From an uncultured Phycisphaerales bacterium (lineage in GTDB: Bacteria; Planctomycetota; Phycisphaerae; Sedimentisphaerales; Anaerobacaceae), in NCBI GenBank assembly GCA_937927975.1, contig CALEZT010000216.1:1-64000 (forward strand): 64,000 bases of DNA. Direction: 5' to 3'. A model generated the notes under the pieces. It was not told the origin of the DNA, made no database searches, and saw nothing but the letters and a program-made list of their open reading frames with translations. A program made the translations under genes and the position numbers. Shown here piece after piece: positions 54,037-62,995 of this stretch. Numbering within the stretch: position 1 is the first letter of the stretch; each line of letters opens with the position of its first letter.

Positions 54037-54155
54037 ACGCTTGAGCTCATCGATTCCCTGCGCCGCGGAACCGATCCGCCGCGAAGTCGCTCAGTCTACC
54101 AGGAAACGGGGATTCGTCCATCCTCAAAGACCCTCGAAGGCATACGCGGACCCTC

Positions 54156-55439
54156 CTATCCTTGCCTGGCCCGGAAGATGTCCAGGCCGCTGCGGCGCAT
54201 GGCGACGAACAACGCGATGGTGACGAAGGCCTCCGTCGTCACGGCGGCGGCGGCGACTCCCACATGTTTGAACGGCCCAACCAGGGTCATCGCCAACGCG
54301 ATGTTCAGAATGCCGGCGGCCAGCAGGATCTTGGTGAGGGTCTTCTCCCGTCCGAAGTTGACCAGGATCTGGATGCCGAAGATGTTGCTGAGCCCGATGA
54401 TGAAGGGCAAGGCGGACAGGATGCGAATCACGGCGGTCCCTTCCGCTGACGGTTGTCCCTGCACCGCTCGCGTGATGTAGGGGGCCCCGAAAAACAGGCC
54501 TGCGGACATGGCCAGCGCGGCGACCGAGACGAGCCTGGCGATCTTGCCTGCGTAGACCAGTGCCGCCTGACGGGATTGGGACGCCAGACGTCCGATGTGG
54601 GGGAAGATCGCCTGAGACAACGGAAGTTGCAGGCCCTGGACCGCCCGGACGATCTTGTCGCCCGCCGCGTAGTAGGCCACGAACGTCAGGTCGGTGAACA
54701 GGCCCAGGATGACGGTGTTGCTCGTCGTGTACATCGTCGTGGCCATCTTGGAGACGAATAGGTGCCAGCCGTCGAGAAACTCCCGTCTCAGCACCGCTGT
54801 GGGAGGCATGCGAAAGCGAACGCCGAAACTGCTCAATGCGATGACCAGTCCCGCCAGTCCCACGACGACGGCGCCGGAGGACTGGAGCAGGGGGACGTAG
54901 AGGTAGTCCTCCTCGTTTCGGACGAGAATGAAGATGCCCGCGATGACGAGCGTCTTGGTCGCGACGTTCAGTGTCGCGATCGGTTTCATCCGTTCCAGTC
55001 CCTGGAAGAGCCAAACGGGGAACAGCCACATCCCCAGGACGTGGACGAAGGAAAGGTAGTAGACAGGCCAGTCGGCCCGCAACTTGGGCACGGTCCAGAC
55101 GACGACCGACAGGATCGCCGCGCTGAGGACCACCAGCAGAAATCGCAGGACCAGCACCGCGGAGAACACCTCGGAGACTCGCGCCGGATCGTTGCGACGG
55201 ATGGAGATCTCCCGCGTGGCCGAGAGGCTGAAACTGTAGTCCGTCAGGAGCAGGAAGTAGACGGTGACGACGCGAGCCAGCTCGACGAGCCCGAACCTGG
55301 CGGGGCCCAGGACTCGGAACAGATAGGGCAGCGTGATCAGCGGAGCCATGTAGTTGGCGAACTGAACGATCGACAGGGAGACGAAACTGTCGATAACTCG
55401 GCGATTGCGCCCCCAGGTGGTCTTCAGTTCGTTCCGCAT
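54156..55439 (-). CDS. Wzx-like polysaccharide flippase
   Basis: 427 residues from ATG 55439 after GGGGA; a GTG at 55487 overlapping the upstream stop (GTGA) is an equally plausible start that would add 16 residues. Twelve-helix MATE/MVF-like membrane protein: SIVQFANYMAPLITLPYLFRVLGPARFGLVELARVV (typical Wzx N-terminus), SFSLSATREISIRR, LLQSSGAVVVGL, SNTVILGLFTDLTFVAYYAAGDKIVRAVQGL and GLSNIFGIQILVNFGREK. It would flip the lipid-linked repeat unit across the inner membrane for Wzy. Confidence 0.9.
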   Translation of the reverse strand: MRNELKTTWGRNRRVIDSFVSLSIVQFANYMAPLITLPYLFRVLGPARFGLVELARVVTVYFLLLTDYSFSLSATREISIRRNDPARVSEVFSAVLVLRFLLVVLSAAILSVVVWTVPKLRADWPVYYLSFVHVLGMWLFPVWLFQGLERMKPIATLNVATKTLVIAGIFILVRNEEDYLYVPLLQSSGAVVVGLAGLVIALSSFGVRFRMPPTAVLRREFLDGWHLFVSKMATTMYTTSNTVILGLFTDLTFVAYYAAGDKIVRAVQGLQLPLSQAIFPHIGRLASQSRQAALVYAGKIARLVSVAALAMSAGLFFGAPYITRAVQGQPSAEGTAVIRILSALPFIIGLSNIFGIQILVNFGREKTLTKILLAAGILNIALAMTLVGPFKHVGVAAAAVTTEAFVTIALFVAMRRSGLDIFRARQG

Positions 55440-55483
55440 CGTATCCCCGGTCGGGGCGACGCCCTTGGCCCGGTCGTCCTCCC

Positions 55484-56671
55484 TCACTGTGGCGAGCCGT
55501 TTCGCCGGCGGCGTGGTTCCGACAGCACTGCTGCGAACAGGGAGACCATCAGAAACAGCACGAACGTCAGGACGCTGTTTCTGGCCGTGCCTTTGGCAAC
55601 GGGGTACACGACGGGCTTTTCTCCGGCGCGAGTGTTCACCAGGACCAGATTCTCCGTCTTTCGGATGTAGGACTTGAGGTGGTCCGCGACAGCAGTGTCT
55701 TCGCAGGCCAGCAGTTGTTCGCTGAGGAAGGTCAGAAACTGCTGAATCGTGCAGTCGGTCAGCAGGTTTTCTTCGATCCGCTTGAGGAGCCGGTTGTTGA
55801 GATCCAGGACCTTGAGATAGAACCCATACTTCTCGTTGTCGCTGGCCAGCGTCTCCTGAAGGTCGATGATCCGCGACTGGATCGCCAGGACCTGGTTGGG
55901 CAGGGGCAGAAACTCGCTGCTGTTCTTGACGTCGGTGAACTGCAGGACGATGTTGTCCCGAGCGGTCTGCGCCACGGCCCCCTCCACGCCTTTGAGCTTC
56001 TGCAGCTTGCCCTGTTCGGCCTTGATGTTCACCGTCAGAGCGAACCGGTTGTCCTCGATCTGGGCCGCGAGGGTCTGATACTGCTGAATGGATTCCTTCA
56101 GCTCGTTGCGGGCGTCATAGAGGGGCAGAATGCTCTCGACGTTGTCCGTCATGATCGCCCCGGCCTGGACCACCTGCTGTTCCGAGTCTCCGATGACCTT
56201 GACGAACAGGAGCCGGGACTGGAATGCGCTGATCGCAGCGGAGGTGGTCGGGTCGGTGGTCTGGAGCCGCTTTGGGTACATCGGCGAGACCTCGAACCGA
56301 ATCAGCTTGTCGAAGGACTGTCGGACCCGCGCCTGGTCCAGCCTCCTGGCGTAGTCCCCCAATCCCTGCTCGCGGAGCCGTCGGATGATCTTGTCGAGGT
56401 TTTCCTGACTGTAGAACCGCCGCAACAGCACGCTGTGCTGGCTCTCGGAGAACTGCCGTTCATAGACGAACGTGGCCGTGTACTTGGGGGGCCACAAGAA
56501 CAACAGTACGGCCACCGCGACCGCCGGCGCCGCCGACAGCGTTGCGATCATGAACCTGCGCATCCACAGCAGGTGCAGGTAACGAAAGATCGCCGGACCC
56601 TCCGACGAGACCCCCTGCGGTCCCCCGCGAGGTTCGTCCGGGCTTGCGGCTGTGTATCGCGTGTCAGTCAT
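55484..56671 (-). CDS. Wzz-like chain-length determinant
   Basis: 395 residues from ATG 56671. One membrane helix near 42-61 (IATLSAAPAVAVAVLLFLW), a ~300-residue periplasmic part dominated by helices and coiled-coil (ESIQQYQTLAAQIEDNRF, LNNRLLKRIEENLL), and a second helix near the C-terminus (SVLTFVLFLMVSLFAAVL) with a basic cytoplasmic tail. This is the Wzz/PCP topology; no Walker motif is present, so there is no fused tyrosine kinase. It sets polysaccharide chain length with Wzy. First gene of the operon; it has no ribosome site because the promoter places the transcript start only ~5 bases upstream. Confidence 0.88.
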   Translation of the reverse strand: MTDTRYTAASPDEPRGGPQGVSSEGPAIFRYLHLLWMRRFMIATLSAAPAVAVAVLLFLWPPKYTATFVYERQFSESQHSVLLRRFYSQENLDKIIRRLREQGLGDYARRLDQARVRQSFDKLIRFEVSPMYPKRLQTTDPTTSAAISAFQSRLLFVKVIGDSEQQVVQAGAIMTDNVESILPLYDARNELKESIQQYQTLAAQIEDNRFALTVNIKAEQGKLQKLKGVEGAVAQTARDNIVLQFTDVKNSSEFLPLPNQVLAIQSRIIDLQETLASDNEKYGFYLKVLDLNNRLLKRIEENLLTDCTIQQFLTFLSEQLLACEDTAVADHLKSYIRKTENLVLVNTRAGEKPVVYPVAKGTARNSVLTFVLFLMVSLFAAVLSEPRRRRNGSPQ

Positions 56672-56682
56672 GGGAAGCGGAC

Positions 56683-56711
56683 ACTATAGCCGCGGGAACC
56701 GGTCGTGTCAA
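56683..56711 (-). promoter_or_regulatory. Consensus sigma-70 promoter of the polysaccharide operon
   Basis: On the minus strand: TTGACA (56711-56706), exactly 17 bases, TATAGT (56688-56683). The expected transcript start (~56676) is about 5 bases before ATG 56671, making the first gene nearly leaderless. Confidence 0.7.
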
Positions 56712-56815
56712 CGGCATCTATTCCCTATATCTGAAGGGGGGAATTTCGGTGCGAATCCGCGATTCTGCTCAACAGACGGGTCCACCGAGCCGATACTTGG
56801 GCGGCGTGTGACCGA
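56712..56815 (+). ncRNA. Possible cobalamin-riboswitch-like fold (unproven)
   Basis: The stretch contains GGGGAATTTCGGTGCGAATCC, which matches the core string GGGAA-n-GGUGcgAAUCC of cobalamin riboswitches, and later GAGCCGATACTTGGGC, which loosely resembles the closing B12 box. Three small stems fit (GAAT-CGG/CCG-ATTC; TCTG/CAGA; GG/CC around 56779-56790). The usual GCCACUG region is missing and no gene directly follows, so this may be chance or a remnant. Confidence 0.2.
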
Positions 56816-56924
56816 CGCTCCCGCGATGAGTCCATGGTTTGCGATGGGCCGATAATCGAGACGCATGAACTGTAAGTTCCTTTTCAAAAAAGACTTACAC
56901 GACTTCGAATCCGCAAACGGGGCC

Positions 56925-56953
56925 TTGACAGGCTTCGGACCGGATGATAAGAT
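56925..56953 (+). promoter_or_regulatory. Promoter for the DUF11 protein gene
   Basis: Perfect TTGACA, 17-base spacer and TAAGAT (56948-56953). The leader to ATG 57164 is ~205 bases, with GC-rich hairpin-forming strings but no recognised riboswitch. Confidence 0.65.
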
Positions 56954-57163
56954 AGGTGGTGTACGCAGAAAGGGGTGCGGCGAAAGGACTTCTCTGGCGC
57001 CGGCTCGCCCGAGTCTTCCTGGGCCCTGTCCAGGAGGCACGGCTTCTTTCATCGGGCACGGCGCGACACCGCAGGATGCATTCCACAGACTGACCTCCGG
57101 CCTGCCGGTGGGCTTTTGCTTTGCGCGGCCCCCGGCGGACCAAGACAGGAAGGAAGTCGTGAC

Positions 57164-59683
57164 ATGACGGGATCAAATAACTGGGTGAGATCGACCATGA
57201 AGACGGACGTTCGTCGCAGGATCGGGGCGCGGGCGGCGGTTGCCGTTCTGCTGCTGATGACTGTCGGGCAAATCGCGTCCGCCAAGTCCATGTATGTGAT
57301 CGCGAAGATGCTCGATTTTGACGCATCGATTCCCGTCCGTGTCTATGACATCGGCGCCGACGGTCTGCTCACGTACCAGGCCGAGTTCGGCGCTCCGTTC
57401 ATCGGCGCGGGCATGGTGGGCATCTGCATGGACTCGGACACCGGGTATCTCTTCAGCACCTATGAAGACTCCGGGTTCGTCCTCGTGACCAATGCCGCGA
57501 CGCTGGAGAAGAGGGCGGTGCTGGGGGTTTCGGCCGCCAGGAATCTGGCGGGCATCGTGTACGACCACCAGAAGAAACTCCTGTACTGCGCCGAGATGGG
57601 CCAGGAAACCTTGCATGTCCTGAACTGGAATTCTCTGACGGGCAAGATCACCCCGGTCGTGGGTTCGCCGTTTGCCCTCAAAGGCGCGATGATCTACGGA
57701 ATCGCCCTGGACGAATACGCCGACCTGCTGTATGTCGCCAGTCCCAGCCAGGGCATCAGCGTCTACAGCACCTATGACTGGAGCCTGGTCCGAACGGAAC
57801 TCGCCGAGGCGATCGCGATCAGCATCGCGGTGGACCCCGAACGGGACTATCTCTACTATGGCGGCGGTTTCGCGGACAACTACAACCTGACCCGGCGTAA
57901 GATCTCCGACTGGACCAAGAAGGAAGTCCAGGTCGATCCCGAGGCGGGCGTCATGGGCCTGGGAGTCGATCCGGACAGCGGTCTGGTCTACCTCACCACC
58001 GGGCGGGACAATCGCCCCGGCGGGAAGGACCTGATGGTGTACAACTCCGAGCTGGAACTGCTCCAGGTCGTCGAGGACATCGGCCGGCCCACCGGTCTGG
58101 CCATTCCGTTCCGGAACACCAGCTTCAACCCTCTGCACCTGGCCAAGACGGTCAAGAACCCGCTGGGAGGCAAGGCCAACAGCGATGGCCTCTTCTACGT
58201 GGTCGTCGGCGACCTGGTGACGTACGCCATTTCCTTCGACGATGGCGGCTTCGACCCGACAGAGATTTCCGTGATCGACACGCTGCCGGCGCAGATGACG
58301 TTCGTCAGTGCGACGGGGCTGGGCGAATCCGCTCGGTACGATTCGACCGCCCACACGGTCACCTGGACGAATCCCCCCCTGACCGTGGGACAGACCACAA
58401 CGTTGGAGGTCGTCTGCCGCGTCAAGATGGACACGCCGGCCGGGCAGATCATCACCAACCGCGTCGCCATCGACAGCGACAAGACCCCGCCTTCGACCGT
58501 CAGCGCCGGCGCGGTCGCGACCGAAGCGATCTACAACCCGTTGAACTTCCGCAAGGTGGTGACGTCGCCTGTTTCTTCACAAGACGATTCGATCCTGTAC
58601 GCCCGTCCGGGCGACGAGATCGCCTACCGCATTCTGTTCGACAACAAGGACAACGATCGCACGGTCAGCAACATCGTGATCGTCGACGCTTTGCCGCAGG
58701 GAGTCGAATTCGTCCGCGCCACCGGCGACGGCAGCTTCGGCGCCTACAACCCGCAAACCCGCACGTACACCTGGATCTACGCTTCCCTGCCCGGCGGCGG
58801 CTCTGAAAGCGTGGATCTGGTGGTTCGCCTGGCCGACGACATCACGCCGGGAACGGTCGTCGCCAACAGGGCCACCATCAGGAGCGACCAGACGCCCGAC
58901 ACCAGCAAGGGAGCGGACGTCACCGTGGCGTACGAGCCGCTGGAGGTCGTCAAGACCGTGCTGAATCCCGCCGGCGGGCTGGATGATCGCGGCCGCGCGT
59001 GCGTCGGGGCCGGGGAGAAGATCACCTACCAGATCACGGTCCGGAATCCTGCGCGGGACGTCGCGGTCAGTCAGATCCTGATCCAGGACGAATTGCCTCG
59101 CGAAGTCACGTTCGTCACCGCCGACGGGAACGGGGACATCGGGTTCTACGACTCGGTCACGCACACGTTCACCTGGAGCTACTCGCTACTGGCGGCCGGC
59201 GAACAGGTCAGTCTGAAACTGGAAGGATATGTCAGCGAGGCGATCGAGCCCAACACCGTGCTCGTCAACGCGGTGACCGTCACCAGCAAGCAGGCGGCTC
59301 CGACCCGCGCCCAGGCCGAAGCGATCGTCTGCGCCGGGTGGATTGACGCCCAGATGTTCCTCAAACCCACGATCCTCTGGCGCAACTCGAGCCAGGCGAC
59401 GCCCGATCTGATGGTTGTCGTGCATCTGCCCGAAGGGTATGGCATGGAGACGATCCTCGACACGCCCCTGTTGCTCACCCCCGGCGACGTGCGGTCGACG
59501 ACGCCGAAGATCTACGGCACCAGCCGGCAGGGCAAGATCCTGTGCTTCTTCGACACCGCGGCCCTCCTGGCGGCCACGCAGGGCTACGGCCAGTTCGACA
59601 TCCAGGTCGCCGGCCGACTCACCGGTGGACGATCCTTCGTCTGCAAAGGAAAGGTCTCGATCCTGAGATTCGGCGGCCCGTGA
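57164..59683 (+). CDS. Secreted beta-propeller protein with three DUF11 repeats
   Basis: 839 residues from ATG 57164 (AAGGAAG upstream); ATG 57197 is an alternative directly before the signal peptide (VAVLLLMTVGQIASA). Residues ~45-320 show repeated YVTN/propeller-like blades (GICMDSDTGYLF, GIVYDHQKKLLYCAEMG, GIALDEYADLLYVASP, SIAVDPERDYLYYGG, GLGVDPDSGLVYLTTG). Then three DUF11 (TIGR01451-type) Ig modules at ~330-460, ~465-585 and ~590-715, each with the T/S-Y-x-I-x-x-x-N/D, LP-x-x-(V/M)-x-FV-x-A pattern. The last ~120 residues are a separate beta domain. Likely a large surface or extracellular adhesion/stalk component. Confidence 0.87.
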   Translation: MTGSNNWVRSTMKTDVRRRIGARAAVAVLLLMTVGQIASAKSMYVIAKMLDFDASIPVRVYDIGADGLLTYQAEFGAPFIGAGMVGICMDSDTGYLFSTYEDSGFVLVTNAATLEKRAVLGVSAARNLAGIVYDHQKKLLYCAEMGQETLHVLNWNSLTGKITPVVGSPFALKGAMIYGIALDEYADLLYVASPSQGISVYSTYDWSLVRTELAEAIAISIAVDPERDYLYYGGGFADNYNLTRRKISDWTKKEVQVDPEAGVMGLGVDPDSGLVYLTTGRDNRPGGKDLMVYNSELELLQVVEDIGRPTGLAIPFRNTSFNPLHLAKTVKNPLGGKANSDGLFYVVVGDLVTYAISFDDGGFDPTEISVIDTLPAQMTFVSATGLGESARYDSTAHTVTWTNPPLTVGQTTTLEVVCRVKMDTPAGQIITNRVAIDSDKTPPSTVSAGAVATEAIYNPLNFRKVVTSPVSSQDDSILYARPGDEIAYRILFDNKDNDRTVSNIVIVDALPQGVEFVRATGDGSFGAYNPQTRTYTWIYASLPGGGSESVDLVVRLADDITPGTVVANRATIRSDQTPDTSKGADVTVAYEPLEVVKTVLNPAGGLDDRGRACVGAGEKITYQITVRNPARDVAVSQILIQDELPREVTFVTADGNGDIGFYDSVTHTFTWSYSLLAAGEQVSLKLEGYVSEAIEPNTVLVNAVTVTSKQAAPTRAQAEAIVCAGWIDAQMFLKPTILWRNSSQATPDLMVVVHLPEGYGMETILDTPLLLTPGDVRSTTPKIYGTSRQGKILCFFDTAALLAATQGYGQFDIQVAGRLTGGRSFVCKGKVSILRFGGP

Positions 59684-60025
59684 TCGCCAACTCTGTCCGA
59701 CTCAACGGTACAATAGTCGCCGCGTATCACCCTGAAGCGGGCGAGATCCGCGTCAACGATGGCATTTTCTTTCAGCGACTTCGTACAGAGAACAACGTAC
59801 GATTGAGATTCGTTGCAGCCCCTCCCATGGTTTCGATAGGCTACAATGGCTTCAGCGAATGGCATTACGTGGAAGAGTAAGGGCGAACGGCCGACAGCGG
59901 ATTTGAAGTTTCGATGGACACAATGCCCGCCCATGGTATAATGGCGGCGAATGACGTGGCAGCGAATCGGGCGAGTTCCAACAAGAGATGCTGGATCAGC
60001 ATTATTCTGAGTGAAGGAGTGGATC
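59684..60025. other. Gap before the duplicated YidR-like gene
   Basis: 342 bases without a convincing gene. It holds the promoter 59915-59942 and a short perfect hairpin (ATGCTG 59988-59993 / CAGCAT 59997-60002) ending 11 bases before the AAGGAG ribosome site. Confidence 0.4.
59915..59942 (+). promoter_or_regulatory. Promoter for the YidR-like gene
   Basis: TGGACA, 16-base spacer ending in TGG, and perfect TATAAT (59937-59942): an extended -10 promoter. Leader ~77 bases. Confidence 0.55.
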
Positions 60026-62671
60026 ATGAGAAGGCTTCCTGTGACTTGTCTCATCGTTCTAAGCTTCGTTCTGCTGGCCGCACCCACCGCGTTTCCCTGG
60101 TGGCAGGAGCGACAACTGACCTTCGACACGGATCGGAATCACCAGTTGGACAACAACCTCAACTGGTCGCCCGATTGCCGCTGGATCGCCTACGACACCA
60201 GGGCCTTCTCCGGCGGAATCGGAAACACCATGACCCTGGAAAAGGTCAACATCCTCACCCAGGAAATTGTCGCCATGTACACGCCCGCCAATCCGAATCC
60301 CACCAACGGCTTCGGACCCGGCGCCGCCGCGGTGAGCTTCTTCCCCGCCGGGGACACCGTCATCGCCATTCGCGGCCTCGACGGCGTCGCATATAGCGGC
60401 ACCGCACGATTCGGCGCGATGGTCGGTCCCACCGACGGCAGCGTCGACACTTTCGACTATGTCGTCGCCGACGCGCGGGACGTGACCGAGCCCTTCACCC
60501 CCGGCGCTCTGCGAGGAGGCACTCACCGCCACGAGCCCAGCGGCGACGGCCAGTGGATCGGATTCACCTACAACGACAAGATCATGGAGGGCCTGGGCAA
60601 GAACCTCCGAACCATCGGCGTGACCAAACTGGGCACGCCGGTCGACGTCGATGACGCACTCGGCAATCAGAATGGCGTCGGCTTCACCGTCCTGGTCGCC
60701 AAGGTCAAGCCGCAGGCCGAGATCACGCCCGGCAGCGACGATATCTTCCAGGCCTCCGAGGATTCCTGGGTCGGCGAAAAAGGCTATCAGAAAGAAGACG
60801 GCGCCTGGCAACGCGCGCGGGCCTTCATCGGCAAAACGGTAACCAGCACCGGTGCAGTTCGCAACGAGCTGTTCATCGTCGATATCCCTGAAGACATCAC
60901 GGTCGCCGGACCGGACGGCCCGCTCGAAGGGACCGCCACGACGTTTCCCATGCCTCCGCTGGGCACGGTGCAGCGCAGACTGACCTGGAGCGATTCCGAC
61001 TGCGGCGGGATCATCCGTTGCAGCCTGGACGGCTCGCGGATCGCCTTCACCCGAGGCGGCCAGATTCATCTGATCTCTCCGTTGGGCGGGACTCCCGTCC
61101 AGGCCACCTCGCTGGCCGCCGGTGCGACCAAGCCCTGGTGGGATCCCTCGGGCGACTACATTTACTGCGTCAGCGACAACTCGATCTGGCGGACGAACGT
61201 GATCGAGGGCGATCCGCAGTTCGGCCAATCCGAGAGGATCACGGACCCGGCGCTGTATCCAGGCCGTTCCCCCGACGCACTGTGCGTCGCGCCCAACGGC
61301 CAGTGGATTGCCTTCAATCGCAGCCTCAATCGAGGTGATGGCACCTTCGTCAACCAAGTCTTCGTCGCTGCGATGCCCATGCCGCAGGAGCAGCAACTGA
61401 CCTTCGACACGGATCGGAATCACCAGTTGGACAACAACCTCAACTGGTCGCCCGATTGCCGCTGGATCGCCTACGACACCAGGGCCTTCTCCGGCGGAAT
61501 CGGAAACACCATGACCCTGGAAAAGGTCAACATCCTCACCCAGGAAATTGTCGCCATGTACACGCCCGCCAATCCGAATCCCACCAACGGCTTCGGACCC
61601 GGCGCCGCCGCGGTGAGCTTCTTCCCCGCCGGGGACACCGTCATCGCCATTCGCGGCCTCGACGGCGTCGCATATAGCGGCACCGCACGATTCGGCGCGA
61701 TGGTCGGTCCCACCGACGGCAGCGTCGACACTTTCGACTATGTCGTCGCCGACGCGCGGGACGTGACCGAGCCCTTCACCCCCGGCGCTCTGCGAGGAGG
61801 CACTCACCGCCACGAGCCCAGCGGCGACGGCCAGTGGATCGGATTCACCTACAACGACAAGATCATGGAGGGCCTGGGCAAGAACCTCCGAACCATCGGC
61901 GTGACCAAACTGGGCACGCCGGTCGACGTCGATGACGCACTCGGCAATCAGAATGGCGTCGGCTTCACCGTCCTGGTCGCCAAGGTCAAGCCGCAGGCCG
62001 AGATCACGCCCGGCAGCGACGATATCTTCCAGGCCTCCGAGGATTCCTGGGTCGGCGAAAAAGGCTATCAGAAAGAAGACGGCGCCTGGCAACGCGCGCG
62101 GGCCTTCATCGGCAAAACGGTAACCAGCACCGGTGCAGTTCGCAACGAGCTGTTCATCGTCGATATCCCTGAAGACATCACGGTCGCCGGACCGGACGGC
62201 CCGCTCGAAGGGACCGCCACGACGTTTCCCATGCCTCCGCTGGGCACGGTGCAGCGCAGACTGACCTGGAGCGATTCCGACTGCGGCGGGATCATCCGTT
62301 GCAGCCTGGACGGCTCGCGGATCGCCTTCACCCGAGGCGGCCAGATTCATCTGATCTCTCCGTTGGGCGGGACTCCCGTCCAGGCCACCTCGCTGGCCGC
62401 CGGTGCGACCAAGCCCTGGTGGGATCCCTCGGGCGACTACATTTACTGCGTCAGCGACAACTCGATCTGGCGGACGAACGTGATCGAGGGCGATCCGCAG
62501 TTCGGCCAATCCGAGAGGATCACGGACCCGGCGCTGTATCCAGGCCGTTCCCCCGACGCACTGTGCGTCGCGCCCAACGGCCAGTGGATTGCCTTCAATC
62601 GCAGCCTCAATCGAGGTGACGGCACCTTCGTCAACCAAGTCTTCGTCGCACCGCTCCCACTGCTGAGGTAG
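60026..62671 (+). CDS. Secreted YidR-like (DUF3748) beta-propeller protein, tandemly duplicated
   Basis: 881 residues from ATG 60026, 6 bases after AAGGAG (60014-60019). Signal peptide at 1-26 (LIVLSFVLLAAPTAFPWW). Two halves of ~420 residues each follow, identical at protein level. Each reads as a WD40/TolB-like propeller of the DUF3748 type found in E. coli YidR: QLTFDTDRNHQLDNNLNWSPD, LRGGTHRHEPSGDGQWIGFTYNDKIM, VLVAKVKPQAEITPGSDDIFQASEDSWVG, ELFIVDIPED, LGTVQRRLTWSDSD, and GQIHLISPLGGTPVQATSLAAG. The halves join by AAMPMPQEQ. Two propellers in one chain is unusual; function of YidR itself is unknown. Confidence 0.9.
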   Translation: MRRLPVTCLIVLSFVLLAAPTAFPWWQERQLTFDTDRNHQLDNNLNWSPDCRWIAYDTRAFSGGIGNTMTLEKVNILTQEIVAMYTPANPNPTNGFGPGAAAVSFFPAGDTVIAIRGLDGVAYSGTARFGAMVGPTDGSVDTFDYVVADARDVTEPFTPGALRGGTHRHEPSGDGQWIGFTYNDKIMEGLGKNLRTIGVTKLGTPVDVDDALGNQNGVGFTVLVAKVKPQAEITPGSDDIFQASEDSWVGEKGYQKEDGAWQRARAFIGKTVTSTGAVRNELFIVDIPEDITVAGPDGPLEGTATTFPMPPLGTVQRRLTWSDSDCGGIIRCSLDGSRIAFTRGGQIHLISPLGGTPVQATSLAAGATKPWWDPSGDYIYCVSDNSIWRTNVIEGDPQFGQSERITDPALYPGRSPDALCVAPNGQWIAFNRSLNRGDGTFVNQVFVAAMPMPQEQQLTFDTDRNHQLDNNLNWSPDCRWIAYDTRAFSGGIGNTMTLEKVNILTQEIVAMYTPANPNPTNGFGPGAAAVSFFPAGDTVIAIRGLDGVAYSGTARFGAMVGPTDGSVDTFDYVVADARDVTEPFTPGALRGGTHRHEPSGDGQWIGFTYNDKIMEGLGKNLRTIGVTKLGTPVDVDDALGNQNGVGFTVLVAKVKPQAEITPGSDDIFQASEDSWVGEKGYQKEDGAWQRARAFIGKTVTSTGAVRNELFIVDIPEDITVAGPDGPLEGTATTFPMPPLGTVQRRLTWSDSDCGGIIRCSLDGSRIAFTRGGQIHLISPLGGTPVQATSLAAGATKPWWDPSGDYIYCVSDNSIWRTNVIEGDPQFGQSERITDPALYPGRSPDALCVAPNGQWIAFNRSLNRGDGTFVNQVFVAPLPLLR
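60113..61368 (+). repeat. First copy of a 1256-bp near-perfect tandem repeat
   Basis: Same as 61394-62649 at an offset of 1281 bases. The only base difference I found is T61339 versus C62620, a silent GAT/GAC change. Confidence 0.9.
61394..62649 (+). repeat. Second copy of the 1256-bp near-perfect tandem repeat
   Basis: Copy 2 of the repeat that starts at 60113; the two copies are separated by a 25-base linker and keep one reading frame. Confidence 0.9.
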
Positions 62672-62995
62672 CTGATGCGAATGGCACTGCGGCAGGGACT
62701 TTGTGTGTGGAGTCTCCCCGCAGACATCATGGGAATGCTGTCGCGGAACACTCTGCGAAGGCCGAGAGAGGCCGAGGGACAATCCCTATTCGCGCCGATT
62801 CCCGCTAAACCAAGACAACGGACGTTTCCACCATCTGTACCCATCGCACAAAGACCGCCGACAGATCTACGTAGAACTACGTATTTCTTGCGTAGTTTGG
62901 CCGCCGGAGGTTCCCCAGTTCAAGCTCCGTCAGAAAAGGGCCGATCTCCCACAGTGAGACGACTTGGTCTTTCAGATCTTTAACGGAGACATAAG
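62672..62995. other. Gap before the STAS gene with a TACGTAG palindrome
   Basis: No gene seen. The region has CTACGTAG (62867-62874) followed by AACTACG (62875-62881) and CGTAGTT (62891-62897), a perfect 7-bp inverted repeat around 9 bases, plus a ribosome site (GGAG) before the STAS start. The repeated CTACG/CGTAG half-sites may be a regulator operator. Confidence 0.35.

Noticed and set aside
56708..57052. A 114-codon minus-strand frame upstream of the polysaccharide operon
   Set aside because: Overlaps the TTGACA promoter and two opposing regulatory regions, with no ribosome site or family resemblance.
59755..59880. Short plus-strand frame after the DUF11 gene
   Set aside because: No ribosome site, no motif, and it straddles the upstream gene end; treated as intergenic.
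60059..62782. A 907-codon minus-strand frame opposite the duplicated YidR-like gene
   Set aside because: It exists only because the sense gene is GC-rich; its two halves repeat because the DNA repeats, and it has no domain or ribosome site.
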